From NCBI GenBank assembly GCA_027485405.1, contig JAIXRB010000005.1:1-33338 (forward strand): 33,338 nucleotides of DNA, given 5' to 3'. Made by a program: the position numbers and the translations under genes. Each line of letters opens with the position of its first letter. Position 1 is the first letter of the stretch. The DNA is from Leptospiraceae bacterium. Lineage in GTDB: Bacteria; Spirochaetota; Leptospiria; Leptospirales; Leptospiraceae. Below the pieces are notes generated by a model, which was not told the DNA's origin, searched no databases, and saw only the letters and a program-made list of their open reading frames with translations. Below are positions 7,083 to 15,361 of this stretch, piece after piece.

Positions 7083-8321
7083 TTGAAGCGATTTTGGCAC
7101 TGGTTGATTCAGGGAGACCAAAAAGATATTTTAGCAAGGGATGAACTTCGGGCAATCGCAGTGCTCAACATCGGATGCCTGCTAGCGATCTCAGCTATAA
7201 CGATGGTTCTTCTCATGCTGCCGTTTTCGGGTTCCTCGCTTTACGAAATGAGGTACGATATTTTTCACAACGTAGTATCCATTTTGTTGTATCTTGCTTG
7301 CTGGGCATTTACAAGAAGAGGAAATGTAGTTATCGCCACCATCCTCCTTTCACTTTTCGCAAATTTGGAAATTACTTGGATAGTATATTATTACGGATTG
7401 AACGGAGGTATCCAGGGTTTTTATGCAGTCCTCATGGTGACCCCACTCGTCACTTTACCGGGACCGCGCAATGGTCTTCGTTTCACATTGTCTTCCCTCC
7501 CTGTTCTGCTTTTTTTTCTGACTCAATACTTTATCAAAGTCGAAGGCATGCTTCCAATCGGTAGGCCAGATACCGTCTCTGTTATGTTCTTTTTTTCCAA
7601 CTCATTGTTTGGCCTCATAACATTAGCGGCAATTGTTGCTTACTTTCGAGCCGCCGTCACCAAAGCGGAAACCGATCTAGAGATAGAGAGAAAAAAATCA
7701 GATGAACTGCTTCTTAACACTTTACCGGGAGCAATTGTTACTCGATTGAAACAAGGCGAGGTCTCGATTGCTGATCGCTTTGAAAGTGTAACAGTTCTTT
7801 TTGCGGATTTGGTACATTTTACTCGGCTTGCGGCGCTATTAACTCCCGAGGCTCTTGTTCGACTACTAGACGAAATTTTTACACAGTTTGATGAAGCAGT
7901 CGTAAGACACAATCTAGAAAAGATAAAAACGATTGGTGATGCATATATGGCAATTGGTGGAGCCCCAGTGATCTCCGATGATCATGCCACGCGCGTTGTA
8001 CAGCTAGCCATCGAAATGATGAAAATCTTGGAAAGGACCAATAAGCGATTGGGCCACAATATCGAGCTTCGTATCGGTATACACACTGGATCGGTAGTTG
8101 GTGGTGTGATTGGTAAGAGCAAATTTGCATACGATTTTTGGGGAGATACTGTGAACACGGCAAGTCGAATGGAATCACATGGCTTAGCGGGTCGAATTCA
8201 TATCAGCGAAGAAACAAAGCAGGCATTAGGCTCAGAATTTACAACGGAAGAAAGAGGTATGATTGAAATAAAGGGCAAAGGTCTGATGAATACCCACTTT
8301 ATTAGGCAGATTGAAGCATAA
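7083..8321 (+). CDS. Membrane-bound class III adenylate cyclase
   Basis: 412 residues. Makes cAMP from ATP (predicted). Residues ~25-190 form about six membrane helices, a sensor-type membrane domain without a recognisable ligand site. A short linker leads to the cyclase homology domain (~232-400). Metal-binding Asp242 (LFADLVHFT) and Asp286 (TIGDAYM) are present, as are the catalytic Asn358 and Arg362 in DTVNTASRM. Lys282 and Asp351 occupy the purine-selecting positions, which favours ATP over GTP. The start is TTG at 7083 with AAAGGA about eight bases upstream; the nearby ATG 7078 meets a stop after two codons. A dispersed repeat begins at the stop codon. Confidence 0.9.
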   Translation: MKRFWHWLIQGDQKDILARDELRAIAVLNIGCLLAISAITMVLLMLPFSGSSLYEMRYDIFHNVVSILLYLACWAFTRRGNVVIATILLSLFANLEITWIVYYYGLNGGIQGFYAVLMVTPLVTLPGPRNGLRFTLSSLPVLLFFLTQYFIKVEGMLPIGRPDTVSVMFFFSNSLFGLITLAAIVAYFRAAVTKAETDLEIERKKSDELLLNTLPGAIVTRLKQGEVSIADRFESVTVLFADLVHFTRLAALLTPEALVRLLDEIFTQFDEAVVRHNLEKIKTIGDAYMAIGGAPVISDDHATRVVQLAIEMMKILERTNKRLGHNIELRIGIHTGSVVGGVIGKSKFAYDFWGDTVNTASRMESHGLAGRIHISEETKQALGSEFTTEERGMIEIKGKGLMNTHFIRQIEA

Positions 8322-8378
8322 TCGTCTTTAAGCTCTGTGGCTTTCTATAATGAGCATTGTTTCACAAAGATTGCCATT
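8318..8378 (+). repeat. Dispersed palindromic repeat, copy B
   Basis: Starts at the stop codon of the cyclase: TAATCG, CTTTAAGC, TGTGGCTTTC, ATTGTTTCACAAAGAT. The central palindrome (AAGCTCTGTGGCTT) has decayed. Similarity with copy D continues downstream to the start of the next gene (CTGCTAGTC versus CTGATAGTC, then ATGCG-ATAGAC). Confidence 0.7.
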
Positions 8379-8404
8379 CCTTTTCATCTGCTAGTCTATA
8401 TTAC

Positions 8405-9019
8405 ATGCGGATAGACCGTAAAAACAAGTTAAAGTCAAAAGAAAAGGAGCTGATTCGGTTACATAAGGAGCTAAATGAAATCAGGGCGACAATTGTCTCA
8501 CAACCATTAATTGAATTGAAGAAACCTATTTTCCATTCTTACGGTTTGGTTTGGTCCTTGAAATTGCAGTCTTCCAAATACAAGGACGCATACATTTATA
8601 TCATTGATAGATATTCTAAAGTCAAAATGTTGAAAAACTTAAAAAAATTGAATAAAATTGAGCCTGAGCCGATTGCCTTAGACAAACGTCAATATAAGCA
8701 ACTTCTCGAAAAATATTCAGATGGGATTCGATGGTTTCTCAGGCGAAAAAATAAAATCAATGTTACCGAATATGTTTTTAACAAAGTTGAAATTCTTGAA
8801 AAGAAAATTGTAAAAGTATTGATCACTCATAGAAAAGATATCAATCCCGATTTGGAAAGCCGCAAACGTGAAATCGAAGAAATCATTTTTACAAACAGAG
8901 AAAATTTAGGTAAACTTGACAATCTTTTCGGCATTAGTCATCATTTCGATTCAGACTGGCATGGACTAAGAACCAAAATAATAGAAATTAAACATCCAAT
9001 AGAGCCATTGGAGTATTAA
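8405..9019 (+). CDS. Protein of unknown function, helical and highly charged
   Basis: 204 residues from ATG 8405 (MRIDRKNKLKSKEKELIRLHKEL). The frame extends upstream to a TTG at 8357, but those codons lie inside the dispersed repeat and encode an implausible Cys/Ser-rich lead. A decayed paralogue at 26094 also begins with the same ATG, so 8405 is the likely start. It is Lys/Glu-rich, probably with a coiled coil near the N-terminus, and has no signal peptide or membrane helix. No family is recognised. No clear ribosome site is visible. The 254 bases after it, up to 9273, hold nothing recognisable. Confidence 0.65.
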   Translation: MRIDRKNKLKSKEKELIRLHKELNEIRATIVSQPLIELKKPIFHSYGLVWSLKLQSSKYKDAYIYIIDRYSKVKMLKNLKKLNKIEPEPIALDKRQYKQLLEKYSDGIRWFLRRKNKINVTEYVFNKVEILEKKIVKVLITHRKDINPDLESRKREIEEIIFTNRENLGKLDNLFGISHHFDSDWHGLRTKIIEIKHPIEPLEY

Positions 9020-9273
9020 AATTAAATTCAATGACTGCGATTCAGTAACTTGTGAATGTTTGTTTCATATATCCATTCGGAATAATCCAAATTGATTCCT
9101 TTCGTTTTTCTGTTGTTTTACGGAACTGCTTTCATCATGGTAATTGTTTTTCCAAATTCCCATTTATAAACGAGAATTTGAGATTGCATCCATAAAGTAA
9201 AAGATAGGTGATGCCGTTTATTTAATACTAGAATTGAATTTTTTTGTTTAGCCAAAAAGCTCTTTAACTTTTA

Positions 9274-9966
9274 TCAAGAATAGTAATGTATTATGTTGTC
9301 TTCTGCCTCTCTTGGTGAATGAAATCGATTCAGCTTTGAATCTGTTTTAGGATAACCAATACTTATGCCCATTATAACTTTTTCATCCGCCGATAGCTCT
9401 AGTGTTTCTTTTACAGCATTAGGAAATGCACCTAAAGAAGCTTGAGCGCAAGTTCCTAGACCGTATTCCCTTGCCAAAAGCAATATGCTTTCTACATAAC
9501 ATCCCAAATCAATGCCTACAAAGAAATTCAATTCAAAGTTTGTTGTGATTATCAAGACAGTTGGTGCATGGAAGAATCGAAAATTATTTAACATAAACTC
9601 ATCTCGCGCAGTTTTATCTTTTCTATCAATTCCTGCCACCCCATACACTTTCATACCGATATCAAACATACGCTTTTTGGCATTGGATGGGTAACTCTCG
9701 AGCCAATTCGTTTCTGGATTTGGCGATGAAGTGGTCGCCGCTTCAACCAATTTTGAGGATAGTGCTTTTCGCATATTACCTGAAACAACCTTGATTTTCC
9801 ATGGTTGTATATTTTTCCAACTTGGAGCGCGAAGGGATTTTGACATGATTTCTTTTATTATATGATCGGGAATGGGTGTATTTGTGAATTCTCGGACACT
9901 ATGCCTAGAATTGATTGCTTCCGTTACTGATTTACTTGGGTTGTGAACGTCTATAAACTCTTCCAT
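9274..9966 (-). CDS. Nitroreductase-family flavoprotein
   Basis: 230 residues. FMN-dependent NAD(P)H oxidoreductase acting on nitro-aromatics, quinones or a related substrate (family knowledge; substrate unknown). Visible features: the N-terminal FMN-phosphate motif SRHSVREF (Arg21, Arg25), RAPSWKNIQPW (residues 46-56) where Asn and Gln contact FMN, the mid-protein DLGCYVESILLLAREYGLG helix, and the C-terminal IGYPKTDSKLNRF signature. Length is typical. AAAGG precedes the ATG by about 12 bases. It is transcribed divergently from a TetR gene across two palindromes, so it is probably that repressor's target and induced by an electrophile or xenobiotic. Confidence 0.9.
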   Translation of the reverse strand: MEEFIDVHNPSKSVTEAINSRHSVREFTNTPIPDHIIKEIMSKSLRAPSWKNIQPWKIKVVSGNMRKALSSKLVEAATTSSPNPETNWLESYPSNAKKRMFDIGMKVYGVAGIDRKDKTARDEFMLNNFRFFHAPTVLIITTNFELNFFVGIDLGCYVESILLLAREYGLGTCAQASLGAFPNAVKETLELSADEKVIMGISIGYPKTDSKLNRFHSPREAEDNIIHYYS

Positions 9967-9997
9967 TGAAAATTATCCTTTACGGATTACAATGTAA

Positions 9998-10015
9998 AGA
10001 CTGACTGGTATGTAT
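9998..10015. promoter_or_regulatory. Candidate TetR operator 1 (nitroreductase/TetR intergenic)
   Basis: AGACTGACTGGTATGTAT matches the ideal palindrome ATACAGACCGGTCTGTAT at 14 of 18 positions. The centre is 29 bp from operator 2. It lies between the divergent nitroreductase and TetR genes. Confidence 0.55.
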
Positions 10016-10026
10016 GTAAATAAAAA

Positions 10027-10044
10027 ATACAGACCGGTTGGTTT
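10027..10044. promoter_or_regulatory. Candidate TetR operator 2 (nitroreductase/TetR intergenic)
   Basis: ATACAGACCGGTTGGTTT has a perfect left half (ATACAGACC) and a partial right half around the ACCGGT centre. It occurs with operator 1 in the 135-bp divergent promoter region, as expected for autoregulation plus control of the enzyme gene. Confidence 0.6.
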
Positions 10045-10101
10045 TTTTTATTGTGTATTCGTATTTTTTTATCATCATAAACCAAGAGAAATAACTCTAA
10101 A

Positions 10102-10743
10102 ATGGGACGTAAGAACTTGGCAGAAAAAAGCACTAAAGAAAAAATTCATACAATGTCCAGTCAAAAAATAAAGCATTCTATTCCAACGAAAGATCGCATC
10201 ATAAACGTAAGCCGTAATCTCTTTCTCAAGCAAGGATATGGTGATACGGGATTAAACCAAATTGTTACGGAAGCACAAACAGTAAAGGCAAGTTTATATC
10301 AGCATTTTAAGTCAAAAGAAGAATTGGGAATCTCTGTTTTACAAGCATACTCTAGTGAAAATTTTAAGCTTCTAGATGAATTAATGGGAAAATATCCGAA
10401 ACCTATAGACTTTGTAGATGCTTGGGTTCGTATTTTAAAACGCGAAGCAAAAAGGGACAAGCTTTTCGGCTGCCCTATGGCAAATTTTCGATCTCAAATT
10501 TCAAATGATGCGCCTAGTTTACGTGGATCAATACAGGAAACAACAGAAAGAACAATCAACAAAATGGAAAAATATTTTGTCACATCACAAAGATTGGGAT
10601 ACATAAAAAAAAATAGCAGTCCAACCAAATTGGCAAAACAATTATTTATCATATACGAGGGTGTATTGCAACTTTGGAGATTGTCTGGTGATTTGAAAAA
10701 TTTAGATGATCTGCGCGAGATCGTTCAGGCAGTAATAGAATAA
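10102..10743 (+). CDS. TetR/AcrR-family transcriptional repressor
   Basis: 213 residues from ATG 10102. The N-terminal TetR domain is clear: RIINVSRNLFLKQGYGDTG, then the helix-turn-helix around residues 49-72 (GLNQIVTEAQTVKASLYQHF). The C-terminal ligand domain includes FGCPMANF (122-129), a motif also seen in the second TetR of this window (YPKGCPLVNL), so the two belong to the same subfamily. The ~20 basic residues before the core domain are unusual, and ATG 10153 (MSSQKIKH) is a possible alternative start; neither has a strong ribosome site. It most likely represses itself and the divergent nitroreductase. Confidence 0.9.
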   Translation: MGRKNLAEKSTKEKIHTMSSQKIKHSIPTKDRIINVSRNLFLKQGYGDTGLNQIVTEAQTVKASLYQHFKSKEELGISVLQAYSSENFKLLDELMGKYPKPIDFVDAWVRILKREAKRDKLFGCPMANFRSQISNDAPSLRGSIQETTERTINKMEKYFVTSQRLGYIKKNSSPTKLAKQLFIIYEGVLQLWRLSGDLKNLDDLREIVQAVIE

Positions 10744-10958
10744 TTTAGTAAAAAAACTCTGCAAATAGTCATGCTTCATTAAATAGAAATCTTGTTTCGA
10801 ATTTGAAGATTCCCATCAGGTTACGGGCCTTTGTCTTGGAAAAACTCTTACCAGTTTTTTTTTTGGCTATAGTAATTAGAATATTATTTAATAAATATTG
10901 ACAAACATTTCGAATACCTTATCGTTTTTAATCATGACTTCCCATCCAAAATCCTGTC

Positions 10959-12389
10959 TCATTTCATTGTGAATTTGTAAATTGGGATCTCTTTGCTCAA
11001 ACCTTTTAACAAATGTTCTTCCGTTTTTAATTTTCCATTCTGAACAAGCTCGGCGACATTCGGATAATTAAATATTTCGCGAGTAAAGCAAATCTCTTCT
11101 CCTTCTGCAACTCCTTGGACTCGTGCCGCAATATTGACAATTTGTCCAAAATAATCGATTCGCTCATTCAATGTAACTGCAATGGATGAACCTGAATGTA
11201 TTCCGATTTTCAATATAATTTCTATATTGTGTTGCCTTTCATTGAAATCTTCTATTGCTTCTAACATTTCAATGGCTGCTTTCATGGCATCATATGGATT
11301 TAGAAAAGTAGCCATGATCGCATCCCCAATAGTTTTGATCAAAACTCCAGAGTTTCGAACGATCACTTGGCCCACTTCATCGAAATGTTGTTGAACTAAG
11401 GAAAATGCTTTCAAATCACCAATTCTTTCATATAAACTAGTAGATCCTTTCAAATCAGTAAATAATAAAGTTACATCTTTTATAGATAATCCAGAAGATC
11501 CTATTATATCTTCCCCTTTAAAAATATCCCTAAATGTTTTATTATTTAATAGAGTTTTTGCAGTTAAGTATTGATCAAATTCAACATTAAATTTTGAGGT
11601 CATGAAATCATCATCGAGTTGGTAAAGAGAGAAGGGAATTTTTAATTTCGAATTGTTGGTAATTTCAAATGTATAGTTTCCTGGCTTGATTTCAGAATAA
11701 TTGACATTAAGCCGTTCATTTTCAAAATTCGCTTTAATTTCATAAGTATCATTTTTTGAATCTTCTTTTACTTGAATTAGAAAATCTAAATGGTGAAAGA
11801 GATCATTTCCCTCCAAAAACCCTTTTTCTGCCACAAGATTAGCTTGGACGGTCTCCCCAGGTTCTAAAAATTTTAAGAATCGTTCCCGATTTCTAAAGAA
11901 TGTTGTAAATTTATTGCCTAATCCAGGAATTTTTCCTTCGCGAGAAAAAAGATATTTATACTGATAGTCTTCAATTGTTAAATTAAGCGGATCAAGAAAT
12001 GAAATCTCTCGGATATCTGGATGAATCGTAAAAGATATCTTTATCGAATCATCAATATATGTTTGATAATCTCTTCTGCAAAATTCGCAATGATATTGAT
12101 TTTGAACATGCAATAATTTATTGAAATTCTTAACTGGATCTCCACAACGTGGACATAACAGAAGCCATTCCATGAAAAATATCCCAGCTTTCGCGGAGTA
12201 TAAAAGTAAATCTATGGATTGATTTTCACTTAATGAATGGTCTTTTGCAAAATAATATGGATTAATCCTGAATAAGCTATAATCATCACTTTCTTTTATA
12301 AATTTCTCTAATAGATTGACTAAATTTTGATCTATTTTTTTTTCCGAAAGAAAGGTTTCTGCTTTTTTTAAAAAATTTATTTGATTCAT
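10959..12389 (-). CDS. Soluble class III adenylate cyclase with N-terminal zinc-ribbon/DUF5939-like region
   Basis: 476 residues, no membrane segment. Residues ~20-290 form the N-terminal region found in Leptospira-type cyclases (DUF5939-like). It has a four-Cys zinc ribbon, CPRC at 79-82 and CEFC at 101-104. The cyclase domain (~303-470) has metal Asp312 (LLFTDLKGST) and Asp356 (TIGDAIMATF), purine-selecting Lys352 and Asp412, and catalytic Asn419 and Arg423 (QIVNIAARVQ). All key residues are intact and favour ATP. The gene is convergent with the TetR gene; the 215-bp gap between them holds no clear feature. The N-terminal region probably senses a cytoplasmic signal (inference). Confidence 0.9.
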   Translation of the reverse strand: MNQINFLKKAETFLSEKKIDQNLVNLLEKFIKESDDYSLFRINPYYFAKDHSLSENQSIDLLLYSAKAGIFFMEWLLLCPRCGDPVKNFNKLLHVQNQYHCEFCRRDYQTYIDDSIKISFTIHPDIREISFLDPLNLTIEDYQYKYLFSREGKIPGLGNKFTTFFRNRERFLKFLEPGETVQANLVAEKGFLEGNDLFHHLDFLIQVKEDSKNDTYEIKANFENERLNVNYSEIKPGNYTFEITNNSKLKIPFSLYQLDDDFMTSKFNVEFDQYLTAKTLLNNKTFRDIFKGEDIIGSSGLSIKDVTLLFTDLKGSTSLYERIGDLKAFSLVQQHFDEVGQVIVRNSGVLIKTIGDAIMATFLNPYDAMKAAIEMLEAIEDFNERQHNIEIILKIGIHSGSSIAVTLNERIDYFGQIVNIAARVQGVAEGEEICFTREIFNYPNVAELVQNGKLKTEEHLLKGLSKEIPIYKFTMK

Positions 12390-12529
12390 GAATTGATTTT
12401 GTTATCCAAACCCTCGGAACTGTCGTCGACCATCCAATCTTTGAACTTGGTAAAATTCCACTTTTCCTTTCTCTTCAAGAATTGGACATCCATGGGCAAT
12501 TTTTCCAGCCCCTTTAAATTCTTATTTGC

Positions 12530-12546
12530 ACTTGCTAAATACAAGT
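12530..12546. promoter_or_regulatory. Palindrome upstream of hxlR-type gene
   Basis: ACTTG-CTAAATA-CAAGT, a perfect 5-bp inverted repeat with a 7-bp spacer, about 70 bp before the HxlR start. HxlR-family proteins bind short inverted repeats with a similar spacer, so this may be an autoregulatory site. The pattern is short and could occur by chance. Confidence 0.3.
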
Positions 12547-12616
12547 ATAAATACCAAATTATTTGCTTGTAATTTTAAAGTAAATAAAAAAATATTCTTT
12601 ATGGATAATCAAAGAA

Positions 12617-13030
12617 ATGACTAGATCTAGCTGTGCAATATCCCAATCTCTGGAAATTTTTGGGGATAAATGGTCTCTTTTAATTATTAGAGATTTAGTT
12701 TATTTGGGCAAAGAAACTTACGGTGATTTATTGAAAATGGAGGAAAGGATTGCTACAAATGTGTTAGCAGACCGCTTGATGCTTTTGGAAAAAGAAGGGA
12801 TAGTTACGAAAGAAATATTTGTTGGAAGTAAATCAAAATTCAAGTATAAGCTAACTCAAAAGGGTATTGATGTTTATCCGATTATAATGGAGATGCTGTT
12901 CTGGGGAGTTAAATACCTAGATGTAAAGCCTGAGCAAAGAGTGGTTGCTAAATTAAGTAAAAAAAGGAGAGTCGAATTTGTAAAAGAGGTGATGACTAAA
13001 CGCCGTAAAGAATTGGCTGTTAGGAATTAG
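12617..13030 (+). CDS. HxlR-family winged-helix regulator
   Basis: 137 residues. The family signature is strong: CAISQSLEIFGDKWSLLIIRDLV at the N-terminus (split: CAISQSLEIFG / DKWSLLIIRDLV), TNVLADRLMLLEKEGIV in the recognition part, and YKLTQKGIDVYPIIMEM in the wing. Cys6 sits where several HxlR/YodB-type sensors have a redox-active Cys. GGATAA lies about nine bases upstream; an ATG at 12601 in another frame stops at once. A small membrane protein and a thioredoxin-reductase-like flavoprotein follow on the same strand, so control of a thiol or quinone stress response is plausible (inference). Confidence 0.88.
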   Translation: MTRSSCAISQSLEIFGDKWSLLIIRDLVYLGKETYGDLLKMEERIATNVLADRLMLLEKEGIVTKEIFVGSKSKFKYKLTQKGIDVYPIIMEMLFWGVKYLDVKPEQRVVAKLSKKRRVEFVKEVMTKRRKELAVRN

Positions 13031-13165
13031 CATTTTGCCTTTTACTATCGCTGAGTTCGGCACTTTTTTACTAAAAAAGTGAAACAATAGCATATTTATA
13101 CAATTTTTTTGAAAATTCTATAGTATAATGGATCCAAATGAAAAAACAGAACAGGAGTTTAGAAA

Positions 13166-13269
13166 ATGAACGTGGTACCTGATACTAAGCTAGCCAAGAA
13201 AGACAAATGAGGATAGTATTGCAGGTCTTTTTTTTCCTGAAAGATGTTGTGATGGGTCATATTATCTAA
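13166..13269 (+). pseudogene. Short frame-broken segment, possibly a DoxX-like membrane protein remnant
   Basis: A strong AGGAG lies eight bases before ATG 13166, which encodes only MNVVPDTKLAKKDK before a stop at 13208-13210. Immediately, in an overlapping frame (13207-13269), comes RIVLQVFFFLKDVVMGHII, a membrane-helix-like stretch reminiscent of the first helix of DoxX-family proteins. The good ribosome site followed by a frame change suggests a decayed gene. The DoxX comparison is from memory of the family pattern and is weak. The rest of the gap 13031-13276 shows nothing. Confidence 0.25.
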
Positions 13270-13285
13270 AGGAGACTTGAATATT

Positions 13286-13657
13286 ATGGAATCCTTTTTT
13301 CGAATTACGCTTGTCATTTCTGCAATCATCAATTTGCTACCATTCGTCCTTGCTTTTTTCCCAAAAAAAATTGGAAAATCTTATGGAATCGAATTGCCGA
13401 ACATCAACTACGAATTGCTTATGAGGCATAGGGCAGTCTTGTTTGGAATTGTAGGCGGATTTTTACTTTTTTCAGGAATAACAGGAAAATACTATCATAC
13501 TTCGACTACATTCGGTCTTATCAGTATGCTTTCATTTATGATCCTTTACTTGAGCATCAAAGGGGAATTTTCACTTGAACTGAAGAAAGTATTCTTAATT
13601 GACTGTTTTGCATCCATTCTTCTGATTAGTGGGTTTGCGGCCTATTCTTTTCAATGA
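13286..13657 (+). CDS. Small four-helix membrane protein, unknown
   Basis: 123 residues from ATG 13286 (MESFFRITLVIS). AAAGGAG precedes it by 11 bases. An in-frame TTG three codons earlier is too close to that site. Four hydrophobic segments are visible: around LVISAIINLLPFVLAFF, AVLFGIVGGFLLFSGI, LISMLSFMILYL and IDCFASILLISGFAA. A polar loop contains YELLMRHRA. I do not recognise an assigned function. It lies between an HxlR regulator and a thioredoxin-reductase-like gene, with an AraC fragment starting at its stop codon, so the local gene order has been rearranged. Confidence 0.7.
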   Translation: MESFFRITLVISAIINLLPFVLAFFPKKIGKSYGIELPNINYELLMRHRAVLFGIVGGFLLFSGITGKYYHTSTTFGLISMLSFMILYLSIKGEFSLELKKVFLIDCFASILLISGFAAYSFQ

Positions 13658-13780
13658 AAAAAGGCAGTTGCAATTAGATCAGGAGGCAACCTAACGGAAG
13701 CATCACATCATGCAGGTTTTTACGATGCCTCTCATTTTAATCAAGTTTTTACTCAATTTTTAGGGAGAAACATCATATGA
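13658..13780 (+). pseudogene. C-terminal fragment of an AraC-family regulator
   Basis: In-frame from 13658 to TGA 13778-13780: KKAVAIRSGGNLTEASHHAG followed by FYDASHFNQVFTQFLGR. This is the second helix-turn-helix of an AraC domain (pattern xAGFxDxSHFxxxFxxxxG). Only ~40 residues remain. It starts directly after the stop of the preceding membrane protein gene and has no start codon, so it is a remnant. Its last bases supply the GGGAGA ribosome site for the next gene, and its stop overlaps that gene's ATG. Confidence 0.75.
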
Positions 13781-14685
13781 AAGATTTTTCAAATTTTGAC
13801 GTAATTGTCATCGGTGGGAGCTATTCTGGTTTAGCCGCCGCAATGGCTTTAGGAAGAGCCCTGAAAAAGGTTTTGATTATAGACAATGGAAAACCATGTA
13901 ATGCTCAAACACCATATTCTCACAATTTTATTACCCAAGACGGAAATACTCCAAAAGAAATATCAATTCAAGCTAAGAATCAAGTTGAAAAATATAATAC
14001 TGTTAGTTTTTTCAGTGGCTTAGCAACAGCAGGCATTAAAACAATTAATGGTTTTGAAATCCATTTGCAAACGGGTGAAGTTTTCTCTTCGAGAAAATTA
14101 ATTTTTTCAACTGGAATAAAAGATTTATTACCAAACATTAATGGTGTATCCGAATGTTGGGGAATCTCAGTTCTTCATTGTCCTTATTGTCATGGATACG
14201 AAGTGCGAACTGAAAAAACGGGAATCATAGGAAATGGTGAGACTGGCTATGAATTCGCCAAATTAATTTCCAATTGGACAAACGATCTAACTCTTTATAC
14301 AAACGGACAATCAACGTTAACCGACGAACAATTGAGCAAGCTCAAAAAACATAACATACAAATTGAAATAAAAAAAATTGATAGTTTAGAACACAAAAAT
14401 GGTAATTTGACGAATATTGTTTTCAGTGATAATACTAAATCTATGATCAAAGTTATTTATTTGACAAATCCATTTGAGCAAAATTGTAAGATTCCTGAAA
14501 CGCTAGGTTGTGAATTAACTGAAGACGGATATATAAAGGTTGATTCATTTCAAGAAACCACAGTGCAAGGAATCTTTGCTTGCGGCGACAATGTTACTAC
14601 GTTGAGAACCGTTGCGAATGCAGTGGCAATGGGAACTACTGCTGGTATAATGCTGAGTAAGAAAATGATTATGGAAGACTTTTAA
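13777..14685 (+). CDS. Thioredoxin-reductase-like FAD/NAD(P) oxidoreductase
   Basis: 302 residues. FAD-binding VIGGSYSGLAAA near residues 11-22, a redox pair CPYC at 135-138 within HCPYCHGYE, NADPH-binding IGNGETGYEF (151-160), and the C-terminal FAD motif GIFACGDNV with Asp271. The CPYCHGYE form, rather than CATC, places it in the TrxB-like oxidoreductase/GliT-like group and not among canonical thioredoxin reductases. It probably oxidises or reduces small dithiols. ATG 13777 has GGGAGA eight bases upstream. No thioredoxin gene is adjacent. A dispersed repeat and a 12-bp hairpin follow the stop. Confidence 0.9.
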   Translation: MKDFSNFDVIVIGGSYSGLAAAMALGRALKKVLIIDNGKPCNAQTPYSHNFITQDGNTPKEISIQAKNQVEKYNTVSFFSGLATAGIKTINGFEIHLQTGEVFSSRKLIFSTGIKDLLPNINGVSECWGISVLHCPYCHGYEVRTEKTGIIGNGETGYEFAKLISNWTNDLTLYTNGQSTLTDEQLSKLKKHNIQIEIKKIDSLEHKNGNLTNIVFSDNTKSMIKVIYLTNPFEQNCKIPETLGCELTEDGYIKVDSFQETTVQGIFACGDNVTTLRTVANAVAMGTTAGIMLSKKMIMEDF

Positions 14686-14701
14686 GAATTCGTAATAAAG
14701 C

Positions 14702-14768
14702 AAAATATAATCGCCCTTAAGCCAATTGGCTTCCTATATTGGGAATTGTGTCATAAAGATCGGAATCC
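14702..14768 (+). repeat. Dispersed palindromic repeat, copy C
   Basis: Best-preserved copy with copy A. AAAATATAATCGC leads to AAGCCAATTGGCTT (14719-14732), a perfect palindrome, then GGGAATTGTGTCATAAAGAT. It starts 16 bases after the stop of the flavoprotein gene and runs into the hairpin at 14757-14787. Confidence 0.75.
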
Positions 14769-14787
14769 ATAGCAGGGATTCCGATCT
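14757..14787 (+). terminator. 12-bp perfect hairpin after the TrxB-like gene
   Basis: AGATCGGAATCC (14757-14768), loop ATAGCAG, GGATTCCGATCT (14776-14787). The stem is strong but lacks a following T tract on either strand. It may act as a terminator or an mRNA-stabilising stem. It separates the plus-strand flavoprotein gene from the minus-strand cluster ending at 14870. Confidence 0.5.
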
Positions 14788-14869
14788 CTGTATAAGAAAA
14801 GAGGAAAGGGAATTTCCTAAGTGGTCGAGCCAACTTACGCTAGCTTAGCGCTTGTTTTAAACCTTAAAA

Positions 14870-15172
14870 TCAATCGGGAAAACTCAACCCTATCACAGCT
14901 TTCTTTGGGTGATTTGAAAACTGGTTCAAGAGATGAGTCAATACCTCGGTTGCCCTTAGGTGTTTGCCTCCAAGCTCCGTTACAAGCTTTTCTGGAATCA
15001 GGAAACGCAAACTTTTTTTGCCCTTTTTGTAAACCAAAGAAGGTTCTTTTTCCTCCGTTACAGCAAATTTAATTGAAAATTGCTCTTTCGGCATTCGAAC
15101 TTTCTTTTGTTTTTTGTTTGTTGGGAAAGTCCACTGAACTGTTGGACTATCTTTCTCCATTGGAATTTTCAT
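14870..15172 (-). CDS. 100-residue basic protein of unknown function in the RHH cluster
   Basis: Starts at ATG 15172 with GGAGGT just upstream (about six bases), a strong ribosome site inside the end of the preceding gene; the two genes overlap by 26 bp. It is Lys-rich, with an N-terminal basic stretch TNKKQKKVRMPKE and a C-terminal helix LRATEVLTHLLNQF that resembles the amphipathic helix of RHH proteins. No catalytic motif. It could be a DNA-binding partner or a small effector of the two upstream RHH-like proteins. No family recognised. Confidence 0.6.
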   Translation of the reverse strand: MKIPMEKDSPTVQWTFPTNKKQKKVRMPKEQFSIKFAVTEEKEPSLVYKKGKKSLRFLIPEKLVTELGGKHLRATEVLTHLLNQFSNHPKKAVIGLSFPD

Positions 15173-15359
15173 GACTGACCTCCGACCTCGGTTTTATGTT
15201 CTCAAAATAGACCCGGATCGCATCATTCACAATATCAGTGAATTTTAACTTTGGAGAGGTGCGCGAAGGATCTCCATTGTATGCGACCACTTTTTCTTGG
15301 ATTTTGTTCCAGTTTCCTGGGGCTATGTGTAAATTGATTTTTTTACTTTTTAATTTCAT
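15147..15359 (-). CDS. Ribbon-helix-helix-like protein, paralogue 2
   Basis: 70 residues starting MKLKSKKINLHIAPGNWNKI. It aligns with its upstream neighbour over about 55 residues: SKK-x-HxxIAPxNWxxI, a loop with NxxPxR, then DxVNDAIRVYFE versus DHVINDALRMYLE. The C-terminal helix fits an RHH-type dimer. ATG 15359 lies two bases after the previous stop; GGAG is about nine bases upstream. Probably a DNA-binding antitoxin-like or autoregulatory protein (inference). Confidence 0.65.
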   Translation of the reverse strand: MKLKSKKINLHIAPGNWNKIQEKVVAYNGDPSRTSPKLKFTDIVNDAIRVYFENIKPRSEVSHENSNGER

Positions 15360-15361
15360 GA

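Noticed and set aside
8357..8404. Upstream TTG start for the 8405-9019 gene
   Set aside because: Those codons are part of the dispersed repeat, and the decayed paralogue shares the ATG at 8405 as its first conserved codon.
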